Position numbers and translations under genes: made by a program. Shown here piece after piece: positions 24,842 to 37,099 of a DNA stretch of 64,000 bases. The number at the start of each line of letters is the position of its first letter. Positions within the stretch are counted from its first letter, which is position 1. Under the pieces are notes generated by a model that was not told the DNA's origin, made no database searches, and saw only the letters and a program-made list of their open reading frames with translations. Source of the DNA: Rhodanobacteraceae bacterium (GTDB lineage Bacteria; Pseudomonadota; Gammaproteobacteria; Xanthomonadales; Rhodanobacteraceae); contig JALUXG010000020.1 in the NCBI GenBank assembly GCA_027019085.1, positions 1 through 64,000 of the forward strand, given 5' to 3'.

Positions 24842-25738
24842 CTACAACTGCGACCCCAGTCCAGGGGCCAGCAGGTCGAGGAACAGGCGCTCCAGCGCGG
24901 TGGCATGGGCATGGCTGCGCCGCAGGACCTTCAGCGGGCGGTGAATATGCAGGCGTCGCAGGCCCAGCTCGCGCAGCTTGCCGGCGTGCAGTTCGGCCTG
25001 GATGCTGATGCGCGGCAGCCAGGCGACGCCACCCCCATGCAGGGTTGCCTGCTTGAGGGCTTCGGTGTTGCCGAATTCCATGATCTTGTCCTGGTTCGGC
25101 ATGTCGTCGATTTGCAGTTTGCGGGCAATCAGTTCTCGCGAGCCCGATCCCTTCTCCCGCATCAGGAGGCGTTGTCTGCAGATGGCTTTCATCGTGATGC
25201 GGGGGAGGTCCAGCAGGGGGTGCCCCTCGGCGACGACCGGAACCAGTTCGTCTTCCTCGAACGTGATGCTGTCGATGCCCTGCATGTGCATCGGACCCTC
25301 GATGAAGCCAAGCATGAACTGCATGTCCTGGACGCCGCGCAGCACCTGCTCGGTATTGCCCACGAACAGGGCGATGCGCACTTGTGGTCGGGTGCGTCCA
25401 AGATGCGCGATAACGCGCGGGAGCACGTAGGTGCCGATGGTGTTGCTGGCGCCCAGGCTCAGGCGTCCGCGTCGGGCATCGATGAGGTCACGTACCGCAG
25501 CTTCCGCCTCGCGCTCCAGGGCGAACAGCCGTGTGGCGTGCAGGTGCAGAAGGTGTCCGGCCTCGGTCAGGCGCATTCCGCGGGGCATGCGCTCGAACAG
25601 CAGCGTGCCGAGATGGTCCTCGAAGGTCTTCAGTTCGTGCGACAGCGCCGGTTGCGAGATATGCAGGATGCGCGCGGCGGCACTGATGCTGCCGTGTTCG
25701 GCAATGGCGTGGAATACGGCCAGATGATGCAGATTCAT
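24842..25738 (-). CDS. LysR-family transcriptional regulator
   Basis: 298 residues. The N-terminal winged HTH spans about 1-62 (MNLHHLAVFHAIAEHGSISAAARILHISQPALSHELKTFE), followed by a linker helix and a periplasmic-binding-like effector domain at about 90-295. The gene is divergent from the DsrE/SBP/DoxDA genes, across an AT-rich region with direct repeats and a palindrome. By usual LysR logic it probably controls that cluster and itself. The effector is unknown; a sulfur-oxyanion signal is only an inference. No ribosome binding site is evident, and an AT-rich stretch ends 6 bp before the ATG, so the message may have a very short leader. Confidence 0.85.
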   Translation of the reverse strand: MNLHHLAVFHAIAEHGSISAAARILHISQPALSHELKTFEDHLGTLLFERMPRGMRLTEAGHLLHLHATRLFALEREAEAAVRDLIDARRGRLSLGASNTIGTYVLPRVIAHLGRTRPQVRIALFVGNTEQVLRGVQDMQFMLGFIEGPMHMQGIDSITFEEDELVPVVAEGHPLLDLPRITMKAICRQRLLMREKGSGSRELIARKLQIDDMPNQDKIMEFGNTEALKQATLHGGGVAWLPRISIQAELHAGKLRELGLRRLHIHRPLKVLRRSHAHATALERLFLDLLAPGLGSQL

Positions 25739-25744
25739 GCATGA

Positions 25745-25783
25745 AATATATAGATATATTACAAAATTTGCATTAGATATATT
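25745..25783. promoter_or_regulatory. AT-rich operator/promoter region between lysR and dsrE-like genes
   Basis: A perfect dyad AATATAT-AG-ATATATT (25745-25760) overlaps the first copy of the direct repeat TAGATATATT (25751-25760). The second copy is at 25774-25783, 23 bp downstream. The strongly AT-rich block stands out against the GC-rich surroundings. A divergent LysR gene and repeated half-sites suggest the LysR binding region and both promoters. Exact -10/-35 elements are ambiguous. Confidence 0.55.
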
Positions 25784-25836
25784 GATTGCATGCGCCCATC
25801 ATCGTACCGGTCTTTCCACCGATACGGAGCACTGCC

Positions 25837-26397
25837 ATGCGTATTTCCCGTACTGTTTCGATGCTGGCGGCGTTGCTGCTGGCTGCCATCCTGCTGCCGA
25901 CGAGCGCCCTGGCCAGGGATGCCTTCTGGTCCACCCCGACCATCCATGGGTATGGTCGCATCCACTACCTGCCCGATGCAGCCTACAAGCCGCAGCCAGG
26001 GCAGACCTACAAGATCGTTTTCGCGTTGACCAAGGCGCCCAAGGCTCCGTCGGATGTGAATCCGTCGCTCGATCATGTCGCCCGTACCGTGAATCTGTAT
26101 GTGGCTGCCGGTGTACCGCTGAGCCATCTGAAATTCGTGGCCGTGGCATCCGGCGGGGCCACCGCGCTGGCGGTCGACAATGCCGCTTATCGCGCCCGCT
26201 TCGGTGTCGACAATCCCAATCGCCGGCTGATCCGTGAACTGCGCGCGGCCGGGGTGGATGTGGCGGTATGCGGGCAGGCCGTGGCCGAGCATCACTTCAA
26301 GTACAGCCAGGTGGCGCACAATGTCACGTTGGCCCTTTCCGCACTGACCACGGTCACCACGCTGGAGCATCAGGGCTACGCGCTGATGAAGCTCTGA
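25837..26397 (+). CDS. Exported DsrE-like protein
   Basis: 186 residues from ATG 25837. The signal peptide is 1-27 (ends ALARD). The mature part has the DsrE/YchN-type alpha/beta pattern, with strands QTYKIVFALTK, KFVAVASGGATALAVD and GVDVAVCGQAVAEH. The single Cys145 lies in the VCGQ position conserved in this family, so it could carry a sulfur atom. DsrE-type proteins trap or pass persulfide sulfur. This exported version lies in a plus-strand cluster with a solute-binding protein and DoxDA. The presence of an ordered sulfur relay here is inferred. Confidence 0.75.
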   Translation: MRISRTVSMLAALLLAAILLPTSALARDAFWSTPTIHGYGRIHYLPDAAYKPQPGQTYKIVFALTKAPKAPSDVNPSLDHVARTVNLYVAAGVPLSHLKFVAVASGGATALAVDNAAYRARFGVDNPNRRLIRELRAAGVDVAVCGQAVAEHHFKYSQVAHNVTLALSALTTVTTLEHQGYALMKL

Positions 26398-26421
26398 AGC
26401 AGGCCGAACAAGGGACCCATC

Positions 26422-27420
26422 ATGAAAATCTCACCTGCACGTCCATGGCTTGCGGCGCTGGTGCTGCTGACCGCAGGCCTTGCGGCTACCATGAGCGCAA
26501 GCGCACACACCGGCTCCTCGGCCAACCTTGGTGTCTACCCGCCCTGGCAGCAGGGGCGCAACAACGATGCCGCGCATCGTGGCCTGCAATTCACGGTGCC
26601 GCCAGTGGACAATCTGGCCGATTTCCACGGCAGCCCCGACCAGCCCCGGCTGGTGCTGTACGTGGCGGGCAATTACTACTTTGCCCTGGCCCCGCTGGTG
26701 CATGCCTTCGAGGCCGCCCATCCGGCCTATCGCGGGCGACTGTACTGGGAGACCATTCCACCCGGCCTGCTGCAGCGTCAGATGCAGGCCGGGGGTACGG
26801 TCACGGTCGGCAACATGACCTGGACGGTGCCTCCCGATGTCTACATGGCCGGCCTGGGTCGCGTGAGGAAGATGGTCAGGAGCGGCGAGCTGAAAGCGCC
26901 GCTGGTGCCCTTTGTCACCAATGACCTGACCATCATGGTGCCCAAGGGCAATCCCGGGAACATCCACGGCCTGGCCGACCTTGCGCGTGCGAACCTGCGT
27001 CTGGCGATGCCCAACCCGGCTTTCGAAGGGATTGCCAAGCGGATCGAAAAAGCCCTGGTCAAGGCGGGTGGGCACAAGCTTCTGAACGCGGTCTACACGA
27101 CCAAGGTGCATGCAGGCACCACCCTGCTGACGCACATCCATCATCGCCAGACGCCGTTGTGGATCATGCAGGGCAAGGTGCAGGGCGGCGTGACATGGCA
27201 GTCCGAAGCGCGCTTCCAGGAGATGATCGGACATCCGATATCGAACATCGACATTCCTGCGGCAGACAATGTGACAGCGGTGTATGCGGGGGCGGTCGTG
27301 GCGCACCCAAAGCATCCGGATGCCGCGCGGCTGTGGCTGGACTTCATTCATTCGCCGAAGGCCCTTGCCATTCTGGGCCGTTACGGGATGAAGCCCTACA
27401 CCGGGCGTCCTTCGCCGTGA
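26422..27420 (+). CDS. Orphan periplasmic solute-binding protein, ModA-like
   Basis: 332 residues. The signal peptide is 1-28 (TMSASAHTG). The mature protein has the bilobal type II binding-protein layout: an alpha/beta lobe beginning about residue 75 (RLVLYVAGNYYFALAPLVHAF), the crossover region PFVTNDLTIMVPKGNPGNIHGLADLA (about 162-188), and GAVVAHPKHPDAARLWLDFIHSPKALAILGRYG near the C terminus, typical of ModA/sulfate-binding-like proteins. No permease or ATPase gene is adjacent. It may bind a sulfur oxyanion or another anion, as a sensor or a carrier for the DoxDA system. It starts 24 bp after the DsrE-like gene, and DoxDA follows after 58 bp. Confidence 0.75.
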   Translation: MKISPARPWLAALVLLTAGLAATMSASAHTGSSANLGVYPPWQQGRNNDAAHRGLQFTVPPVDNLADFHGSPDQPRLVLYVAGNYYFALAPLVHAFEAAHPAYRGRLYWETIPPGLLQRQMQAGGTVTVGNMTWTVPPDVYMAGLGRVRKMVRSGELKAPLVPFVTNDLTIMVPKGNPGNIHGLADLARANLRLAMPNPAFEGIAKRIEKALVKAGGHKLLNAVYTTKVHAGTTLLTHIHHRQTPLWIMQGKVQGGVTWQSEARFQEMIGHPISNIDIPAADNVTAVYAGAVVAHPKHPDAARLWLDFIHSPKALAILGRYGMKPYTGRPSP

Positions 27421-27478
27421 GCCACCATCACAAATCACAGCTCGACTGAACCTGATCCTTTTCCACCGGAGTGTGTAC

Positions 27479-28573
27479 ATGAACGCCAGCAAGGTATCTT
27501 CACCGGGTAACGCGACCTATACACCGCAAACCCTGTTCGGCCTGGCCGGCCTGATGGCCCTGGGCGTACGCCTGGTGCAGGGCTGGATCTTCTGGGGCGG
27601 AGCATCACGCCGCCTGATCTACGACTTCAAGTCGATCCACGGCCATCTTTATGCCGTGAAGATGGACCCGAACGTGGCTGGATACGTGGCCAACAAGCTG
27701 GCGCACGCCATGCCCGGTTCGCTGTTTCCGGGCATGATCGAGTGGGTGATCATGCACGGCAGCTTCCTGCACGTGATGGTCTGGTTCTGGACGCTGGTGG
27801 AGCTGGTGGTTGGCGTCGGGCTGATTTTCGGTGTTGCCACGCGGTTTCTGTCGCTGCTGAGCGTGGGCCTGAGTATCTCGCTGATGCTGATCTTCGGCTG
27901 GATGGGGTCGACCTGCGTGGATGAATGGACCATGGCCGCGGCGGGTTTTGCCATGGGCACCGTGACCATGATGACCGGTGGCGGTGCATGGTCGATCGAC
28001 CAGTGGCTGGCCAGTCGCTCTCCGGCACTGGCTGATCGCGGCTGGTTCCGCTGGCTCTTCTCCGGTCCGTTGCCGGCTGAAACCACGCGTCGCGGCAGCA
28101 TTGTTCTCGGTCTGCTGTCGATTCTGTTCACGGTGGGGTTCTACCAGTTCCTGCATGGCGCGGTGTTCTCGCCGTTGCATGCCCGGGTCAACTTCCACCA
28201 CTACTCCCTTTCCGTGAGCGCTGCCCAGGCACGCAATGACGGCAGTGTGCGGTTTTCGGCTTATGTGAACGCAGGCCCGGACACAGGCAAGCTCTACCTC
28301 ATTTCCGCGCAACTGAGTAATGCACAGGGACAGATCGTCGAGCAATGGAAAGGCAAGCAGTTCAGTGCGCTTTCCGGAACCTCGATCGTCAATCGATTCA
28401 CCCAGCCATGGACATCGCAGTTCAAGCCGACAGCCTACGGCATCGGTGGCGTGACCGGGGCCAAGGCCGTGATCACCCTGCCAGGGCAGGCCACGCTGGC
28501 GGCAGGGCACTACACCCTGCGTCTGGCCGATATCGACGGCAAGCACTGGACGGCACCAGTGACCATGCAGTGA
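27479..28573 (+). CDS. doxDA: Thiosulfate:quinone oxidoreductase DoxDA fusion
   Basis: 364 residues from ATG 27479, with GGAG 7 bp upstream; a GTG six bases earlier is less likely. The N-terminal DoxD part (about 15-230) is a multi-pass membrane domain with the family segment FGWMGSTCVDEWTMAA (Cys146). The C-terminal DoxA part (about 232-364) is a periplasmic beta-rich domain (FHHYSLSVSAAQARNDGSVRFSAY). The two are separate subunits in Acidianus but fused in Acidithiobacillus-type DoxDA. The enzyme oxidises thiosulfate to tetrathionate and reduces quinone. Together with the upstream exported DsrE-like and binding proteins it suggests sulfur oxidation capacity. No sox genes are in the window. 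Confidence 0.85.
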   Translation: MNASKVSSPGNATYTPQTLFGLAGLMALGVRLVQGWIFWGGASRRLIYDFKSIHGHLYAVKMDPNVAGYVANKLAHAMPGSLFPGMIEWVIMHGSFLHVMVWFWTLVELVVGVGLIFGVATRFLSLLSVGLSISLMLIFGWMGSTCVDEWTMAAAGFAMGTVTMMTGGGAWSIDQWLASRSPALADRGWFRWLFSGPLPAETTRRGSIVLGLLSILFTVGFYQFLHGAVFSPLHARVNFHHYSLSVSAAQARNDGSVRFSAYVNAGPDTGKLYLISAQLSNAQGQIVEQWKGKQFSALSGTSIVNRFTQPWTSQFKPTAYGIGGVTGAKAVITLPGQATLAAGHYTLRLADIDGKHWTAPVTMQ

Positions 28574-28580
28574 GGGTTCT

Positions 28581-28617
28581 GCCCCCGGCCGGGTGGTTCG
28601 TGCCGCCCGTCCGGGGC
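28581..28617 (+). terminator. Strong hairpin after doxDA
   Basis: Arms GCCCCCGG (28581-28588) with CCGGGGC (28611-28617), and CGGGTGG (28590-28596) with CCGCCCG (28603-28609), form a long GC stem closed by TTCGTG. It starts 8 bp after the doxDA stop codon. There is no T-run, so intrinsic termination is uncertain. It may instead protect the 3' end of the transcript. Confidence 0.4.
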
Positions 28618-28699
28618 ATGTGCTGCAAGGCTGCAGGTCGTGGGCCGGACGCGGTGCCCTGATCCGGTCCGCTAAGGCCCTGCGCCGTGCCTTGATTGA

Positions 28700-31293
<2,594 letters not shown>

Positions 31294-31409
31294 AACTGAT
31301 GCCTGCGTCAAGGGTTTTTCACGCCGCGAGCCGAACGCGACATTGCTCGGCATCCTGCAGCACGATGCCCGTGCCACATGACGATTATTTACCGAACCGC
31401 ACTTACTAG

Positions 31410-32720
<1,311 letters not shown>

Positions 32721-32742
32721 TGGTGCGGAGGCCGACGCGACC

Positions 32743-33048
32743 ATGTGGCGCTGGATCGCACTGGGACTGATCGTGCTGTTCCTCACCCTGCAGTGGAAAC
32801 TGTGGGTGGGGAGCGACGGCATGCGCGAAGTGCATGCGCTTCGCGAGAGTGTATCCCGGCTGCGCGAGGAGAACGCGCAGCTAAGGCGACGCAACCAGGC
32901 ATTGGAGGCGGACGTGAAGGATCTCAAGCACAACGGACAGGCCGTGGAGTCGCGGGCACGCTCCGAACTGGGCCTGATCAAGCCGGGAGAGACCTTCTAC
33001 CAAGTGGTCAACCCGGCGTCCGCGGCCAGCAATGCGGGCAGGCACTGA
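32743..33048 (+). CDS. ftsB: Cell division protein FtsB
   Basis: 101 residues. A short N-terminal membrane segment (about 3-18, WRWIALGLIVLFLTLQWKLW) is followed by a periplasmic coiled coil (about 28-65, ALRESVSRLREENAQLRRRNQALEADV) and the C-terminal SRARSELGLIKPGETFYQVV, which identifies the DivIC/FtsB family. It forms the FtsQBL complex at the septum. It sits between eno and ispD, the usual gammaproteobacterial location. ispD starts 1 bp after its stop codon. Confidence 0.95.
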   Translation: MWRWIALGLIVLFLTLQWKLWVGSDGMREVHALRESVSRLREENAQLRRRNQALEADVKDLKHNGQAVESRARSELGLIKPGETFYQVVNPASAASNAGRH

Positions 33049-33049
33049 C

Positions 33050-33736
33050 ATGCGTTGCTGGTGTGTTGTACCCGCCGCCGGGCACGGCAAGCGCTTCGGC
33101 AGCGAGATGCCCAAGCAGTACATGCCCCTCGCCGGCCAGCCCCTGCTGGTGCGCACCCTTGAGCGGCTGGCCGCCCACGTGCGGATAGCCGGGCTGATGG
33201 TGGTGCTGGCGCCGGGTGACGGCTTGTGGCCCGCCATCGGACATATCGACGGCAAGCCGGTGTCGACGGCAACGGGTGGCGCCGAGCGCGCCGATTCGGT
33301 GCTTGCGGGATTGCGCGCCTTGCCCGATGACGTCGGTGAGCATGACTTCGTGCTGGTGCATGATGCGGCACGCCCTTGCGTGCGTGCAACCGATATCGAC
33401 CGCTTGATCGAGGTTGCCGGTCGGGCCGAAGGCGGTCTGCTCGGCGCGCCCCTGCGCGACACGCTCAAGCGCGCCGATCCTCAGGGGCAGTGTATCGGCA
33501 CCGAATCCCGGGAGGCACGATGGCGCGCCTTCACGCCGCAGATGTTTCGTCGTGGTGCACTGACTGGTGCCTTGCAGGCGGCACTCGAGCAGGGCATCGC
33601 GATCACCGACGAGGCCATGGCGATGGAGCGGTCCGGGATTCAACCCGTGCTGGTCGAAGGCGCCGAGGACAACATCAAGGTGACCACGCGTGCCGACCTG
33701 GCGCTAGCCGCATTCCTGCTCTCGCGTACGGCATGA
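33050..33736 (+). CDS. ispD: 2-C-methyl-D-erythritol 4-phosphate cytidylyltransferase
   Basis: 228 residues from ATG 33050. It activates MEP with CTP in the non-mevalonate isoprenoid pathway. The nucleotide-binding signature is [17 protein letters not shown] (10-26), then [19 protein letters not shown] and [15 protein letters not shown]. It starts 1 bp after ftsB, and its stop codon overlaps a possible ATG of ispF (33733). Confidence 0.96.
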   Translation: MRCWCVVPAAGHGKRFGSEMPKQYMPLAGQPLLVRTLERLAAHVRIAGLMVVLAPGDGLWPAIGHIDGKPVSTATGGAERADSVLAGLRALPDDVGEHDFVLVHDAARPCVRATDIDRLIEVAGRAEGGLLGAPLRDTLKRADPQGQCIGTESREARWRAFTPQMFRRGALTGALQAALEQGIAITDEAMAMERSGIQPVLVEGAEDNIKVTTRADLALAAFLLSRTA

Positions 33737-33753
33737 CAGACAAGGGAACGGGG

Positions 33754-34236
33754 ATGCGCATCGGACAGGGTTTTGACGTACACGCCTTCGCCGCCGGCGA
33801 TCACCTGGTGCTGGGCGGGGTTCGTATCGCCCACACACATGGCGTGGCGGCCCATTCCGATGGCGACGTGGTGATTCATGCCCTGTGCGATGCCTTGCTC
33901 GGCGCGTTGGCCCTTGGCGACATCGGGCGTCATTTTCCGCCTTCCGATCCGCAATGGAAGGATGCCGACAGCCGGTTGTTCCTGCGCGAAGTCGGGGCCA
34001 TGCTGGCCGACCACGGCAAGCGGCTTGTCAATGCCGATGTCACGGTGATCTGCGAGCATCCGAAGATCGGCCCGCACGTCCCGGCCATGCGGGCCAACCT
34101 GGCAGCAGATCTGGACGTCGAAGTCGGCTGCATCAGCATCAAGGCCACCACCACCGAAGGGCTGGGACTGACCGGCCGTGGCGAAGGTATTGCCGCCCTG
34201 GCGGTAACTCTGGTCGGGCCGTCCACCGAGGCGTGA
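33754..34236 (+). CDS. ispF: 2-C-methyl-D-erythritol 2,4-cyclodiphosphate synthase
   Basis: 160 residues from ATG 33754, preceded by AAGGGA. ATG 33733, overlapping the ispD stop codon as ATGA, would add seven residues and cannot be excluded. Zinc and substrate motifs are GQGFDVHAF (Asp and His), [11 protein letters not shown] and [19 protein letters not shown]. It cyclises CDP-ME 2-phosphate in the MEP pathway. It is the last gene of the eno-ftsB-ispD-ispF block. Confidence 0.96.
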   Translation: MRIGQGFDVHAFAAGDHLVLGGVRIAHTHGVAAHSDGDVVIHALCDALLGALALGDIGRHFPPSDPQWKDADSRLFLREVGAMLADHGKRLVNADVTVICEHPKIGPHVPAMRANLAADLDVEVGCISIKATTTEGLGLTGRGEGIAALAVTLVGPSTEA

Positions 34237-34278
34237 TCGGCGATCAGGGCGCTGCAGTGTCCGCGGTAGGGCTTGATC

Positions 34279-34300
34279 GGCACACCCCCCATGGTGTGCC
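34279..34300. promoter_or_regulatory. Inverted repeat in the ispF-mgtE intergenic region
   Basis: A perfect 8-bp dyad, GGCACACC (34279-34286) and GGTGTGCC (34293-34300), with a 6-base loop lies 42 bp after the ispF stop codon. It could be a transcript hairpin ending the ispF message, although no T-run follows, or an operator upstream of mgtE. TATCAT follows a few bases later (34307-34312) and may be a -10 element. Confidence 0.4.
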
Positions 34301-34417
34301 TGCTGCTATCATGTGCACACGAACCGGCCTGTCGTCGGAAAACCCTGTTATGGACGTACCCAGTCAACCTCCCAGTTTGAGCCCAAGGTTCATCTTGACC
34401 CGGTAATCCCGATGGTG

Positions 34418-34441
34418 CGCTCCGCCGTCGGGGACGGAGCG
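34418..34441 (+). promoter_or_regulatory. Hairpin covering the mgtE ribosome binding site
   Basis: CGCTCCG (34418-34424) can pair with CGGAGCG (34435-34441). The second arm contains the GGAG that serves as Shine-Dalgarno sequence for the mgtE ATG at 34446. Folding would hide the binding site, so translation of mgtE could depend on opening this stem. The 209-base leader contains a second hairpin further upstream. A magnesium-responsive role is an inference only. Confidence 0.45.
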
Positions 34442-34445
34442 TGTC

Positions 34446-35894
34446 ATGAGTGAAGTCGAAATCCGCAAGCCCCAGAGCAGCCTGCAGGAGCAGCTCGCGC
34501 AGATACACGACCTATTGCAGCGTCGGCGTCAAGCCGAGGAACTGTTGCACCGCCATGCCAGTGGTGGTCGCCAGCAGCGGGTAGAAAGCCTGTTGCAGCG
34601 ACAGGTGAACAACGAGCTGCAGAAACGCCTTGATGGCCTGCACCCGGCCGACATCGCCCACGTCCTCGAAGCACTGCCTCCCGAAGACCGCCTGGTGGTT
34701 TGGCAACTGGTCAAGGCCGACCGGGACGGCGACATCCTGCTGGAAGTGTCCGATGCGGTCCGCGAATCGCTGATCGCCGACATGGACGAAGGCGAGATCC
34801 TCGCTGCGGTCGAACCGCTGGAGGCGGACGAGCTGGCCGACCTGGTCGAGGACTTGCCGCCCGAGGTGCTGCCCGCATTGATGGGCAGCCTTGATCCCCA
34901 GCAGCGCGAACAGGTGCAGTCGGCGCTGTCGTACGGCGAGGACCAGGTCGGCGCGCTGATGGATTTCGAGATGGTCACGATCCGCGAGGACGTGACCCTG
35001 GAAACCGTGCTTCGCTATCTGCGCAGGTTCGACGAGTTGCCCGAACAGACCGACAAGCTGTTCGTGGTCAACCAGGACAGCATCCTGACCGGTGTGCTCC
35101 CACTCAAATGGCTGGTGGTCAATGCCCCGGACAAGACGGTGGGCGAGGTCATGGCCCGCGACGTGGACACCTTTCTGCCCACCGATGACGCCGACGATGC
35201 CGCGCAGGCCTTTGAACGCTACGACCTGATTTCGGCCCCGGTGGTCGACACGCAGGGCCGCCTGATCGGCCGCCTGACCATCGACGTGATGGTCGATCGC
35301 ATCCGCGAGGAGAGTGAATCGGAGGCCCTGGGCCGTGCAGGCCTGCGCCAGGAGGAGGACATCTTCGCTTCGGTTTTGGATTCGCTGCGTAACCGCTGGG
35401 CCTGGCTGGCCATCAACCTGGTCACCGCGTTCCTGGCTTCGCGCGTGATCGAGGTCTTCCAGGGTTCCATCGAGAAGCTGGTTGCGCTGGCGTCGCTGAT
35501 GCCGATCGTGGCCAGCATCGGGGGCAGTTCCGGGAATCAGACCATCATCAAGATCGTGCGTGCCATCGCCATGGAGCAGGTCGGCCTGCATGCAATCTGG
35601 CGACTGTGGCGCAAGGAACTGGGCGTCGCATTCTTCAACGGCCTGATCTGGGGCGGGGTCATGGGCATCGTGGTGGCGGTGCTTTACGACAATCCTGCCC
35701 TGGGTGCGGTGATGACCACGGCGATGATCCTCGAGCAGATGCTGGCCGCGTTCATGGGCGTGGGGATCCCCATGATGATGCTCCGGCTGGGACGCGACCC
35801 GGCGATGGGGTCGAATATCTTCCTGGTGTTCATGACCGACAGTGGCGGGTTTTTCATCTTCCTCGGGCTGGCCTCGTTCTTCCTCATGCATTGA
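34446..35894 (+). CDS. mgtE: Magnesium transporter MgtE
   Basis: 482 residues. The cytoplasmic N domain (about 40-145) has helical repeats LHPADIAHVLEALPPEDR and LEADELADLVEDLPPE. Two CBS domains follow (about 150-275; LPLKWLVV, MARDVDTFLPTDDADDAAQAFERYDLISAPVVDTQGRLIGRLT). Five membrane helices (about 315-480) include the ion pore signature PIVASIGGSSGNQT and end in MTDSGGFFIFLGLASFF. Mg2+ binding to the N/CBS part gates the channel. It sits between ispF and truD, interrupting the common ispF-truD adjacency. Confidence 0.95.
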   Translation: MSEVEIRKPQSSLQEQLAQIHDLLQRRRQAEELLHRHASGGRQQRVESLLQRQVNNELQKRLDGLHPADIAHVLEALPPEDRLVVWQLVKADRDGDILLEVSDAVRESLIADMDEGEILAAVEPLEADELADLVEDLPPEVLPALMGSLDPQQREQVQSALSYGEDQVGALMDFEMVTIREDVTLETVLRYLRRFDELPEQTDKLFVVNQDSILTGVLPLKWLVVNAPDKTVGEVMARDVDTFLPTDDADDAAQAFERYDLISAPVVDTQGRLIGRLTIDVMVDRIREESESEALGRAGLRQEEDIFASVLDSLRNRWAWLAINLVTAFLASRVIEVFQGSIEKLVALASLMPIVASIGGSSGNQTIIKIVRAIAMEQVGLHAIWRLWRKELGVAFFNGLIWGGVMGIVVAVLYDNPALGAVMTTAMILEQMLAAFMGVGIPMMMLRLGRDPAMGSNIFLVFMTDSGGFFIFLGLASFFLMH

Positions 35895-35981
35895 CATGCG
35901 CCAGGCCCGAATCCACCGTGCACGCATGCAGGTTTGCTTGCCTGCATGTGCCCCGGTTTTTCATCGAGTGATCCGTACATC

Positions 35982-37001
35982 ATGTCCATTAGCGATCTGC
36001 CTTTCGCCCATGGTGGCCCCCCGCTGACCGCACGACTGCGCGCGTGTCCGGAGGATTTCGTGGTCGAGGAAGTGCTCGGGTATGGCGCAGATGGCAGCGG
36101 CGAGCATGTCCTGCTTGATGTGGAAAAGCGCGGTCACGACACCATGTGGGTAGCTCGCGAGCTGGCGCGATTCGCGGACATTTCCCCGGTCGGGGTAGGC
36201 TATGCCGGACTCAAGGACCGTCATGCCGTGACGCGCCAGGCATTCTCTGTCCAGCTTGCCGGTCGCGATGAACCGGACTGGTCGGCGTTCCCGCACGATG
36301 GCGTTCGCATCCTCTCCAGCGCGCGCCACCGCCGAAAGCTCAAGCGTGGTGCAATGGCCGGTAACCGGTTCACGCTCACCTTGCGTGATGCCAGCGGCAG
36401 TCACGAACATGCCATGCGCCTGCTTGAACGGGTCCGTGAGAGGGGAGTGCCAAACTACTTCGGCGAACAGCGTTTCGGACGCGCAGGTGGCAATGTGGAT
36501 CGCGCCCGCGCCATATTCGCCGGCCGGCGCGTCGACCGGCGCGAGCGTTCGATGCTGCTGTCGGCGGCGCGTTCGTACCTGTTCAACGCGGTGCTTGCGG
36601 ACCGAGTGGGGCAGGGATGCTGGGATACGCCCATGGAAGGCGAGGCCTGGAGCCTGGCCGGTTCCCGTTCCTGGTTCGGCGGCCAGGCGTTCGACGACGA
36701 TCTGGCCACCCGTCTGCACCACGGCGACATTCATCCCAGTGGACCGCTCTGGGGTCGCGGTGCATCCCCGGCATCCGCAGCTGTACTTGCACTGGAGACA
36801 TCCGTGCTTGCCCCGCATGAAGATCTGCGTGAGGGCCTCGAAAAGGCGGGCATGGAGCATCAGCGTCGCGCGCTTCGCGTCATCCCTGATGCACTGGCCT
36901 GGGAACGCCCCGATGCTTCCACACTGGTACTTCGCTTCGGGCTGCCATCCGGCAGCTACGCCACGTCCCTGGTCCGGGAGCTTGCCTTGCTTCGTGGATG
37001 A
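35982..37001 (+). CDS. truD: tRNA pseudouridine(13) synthase TruD
   Basis: 339 residues from ATG 35982 (MSISDLPFAHGG). It modifies U13 in tRNA(Glu) and some other tRNAs. The N-terminal motif PEDFVVEEVLGYGADGSGEH and the catalytic region VGYAGLKDRHAVTRQ carry the conserved Asp. GNRFTLTLRD and PNYFGEQRFGRAGGNV belong to the TRUD insertion domain. A 16-codon upstream extension of the frame lacks similarity. No clear ribosome binding site was found. Confidence 0.95.
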   Translation: MSISDLPFAHGGPPLTARLRACPEDFVVEEVLGYGADGSGEHVLLDVEKRGHDTMWVARELARFADISPVGVGYAGLKDRHAVTRQAFSVQLAGRDEPDWSAFPHDGVRILSSARHRRKLKRGAMAGNRFTLTLRDASGSHEHAMRLLERVRERGVPNYFGEQRFGRAGGNVDRARAIFAGRRVDRRERSMLLSAARSYLFNAVLADRVGQGCWDTPMEGEAWSLAGSRSWFGGQAFDDDLATRLHHGDIHPSGPLWGRGASPASAAVLALETSVLAPHEDLREGLEKAGMEHQRRALRVIPDALAWERPDASTLVLRFGLPSGSYATSLVRELALLRG

Positions 37002-37099
37002 AGCGGAGCAATGGCATGCAGTGCGGGTTAAAAATACGCCATAAGCCATTGATTGATAGATGAGTATCAGTTCATCAGATGGATATGAAGATAAAGGAC

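Noticed and set aside
34237-34445. Known M-box magnesium riboswitch upstream of mgtE
   Set aside because: Hairpins are present but the conserved M-box core could not be recognised by eye, so no named riboswitch is claimed.
34512-35927. 471-codon minus-strand frame opposite mgtE
   Set aside because: His/Gln/Asp-rich antisense shadow; the plus-strand MgtE has all expected motifs.
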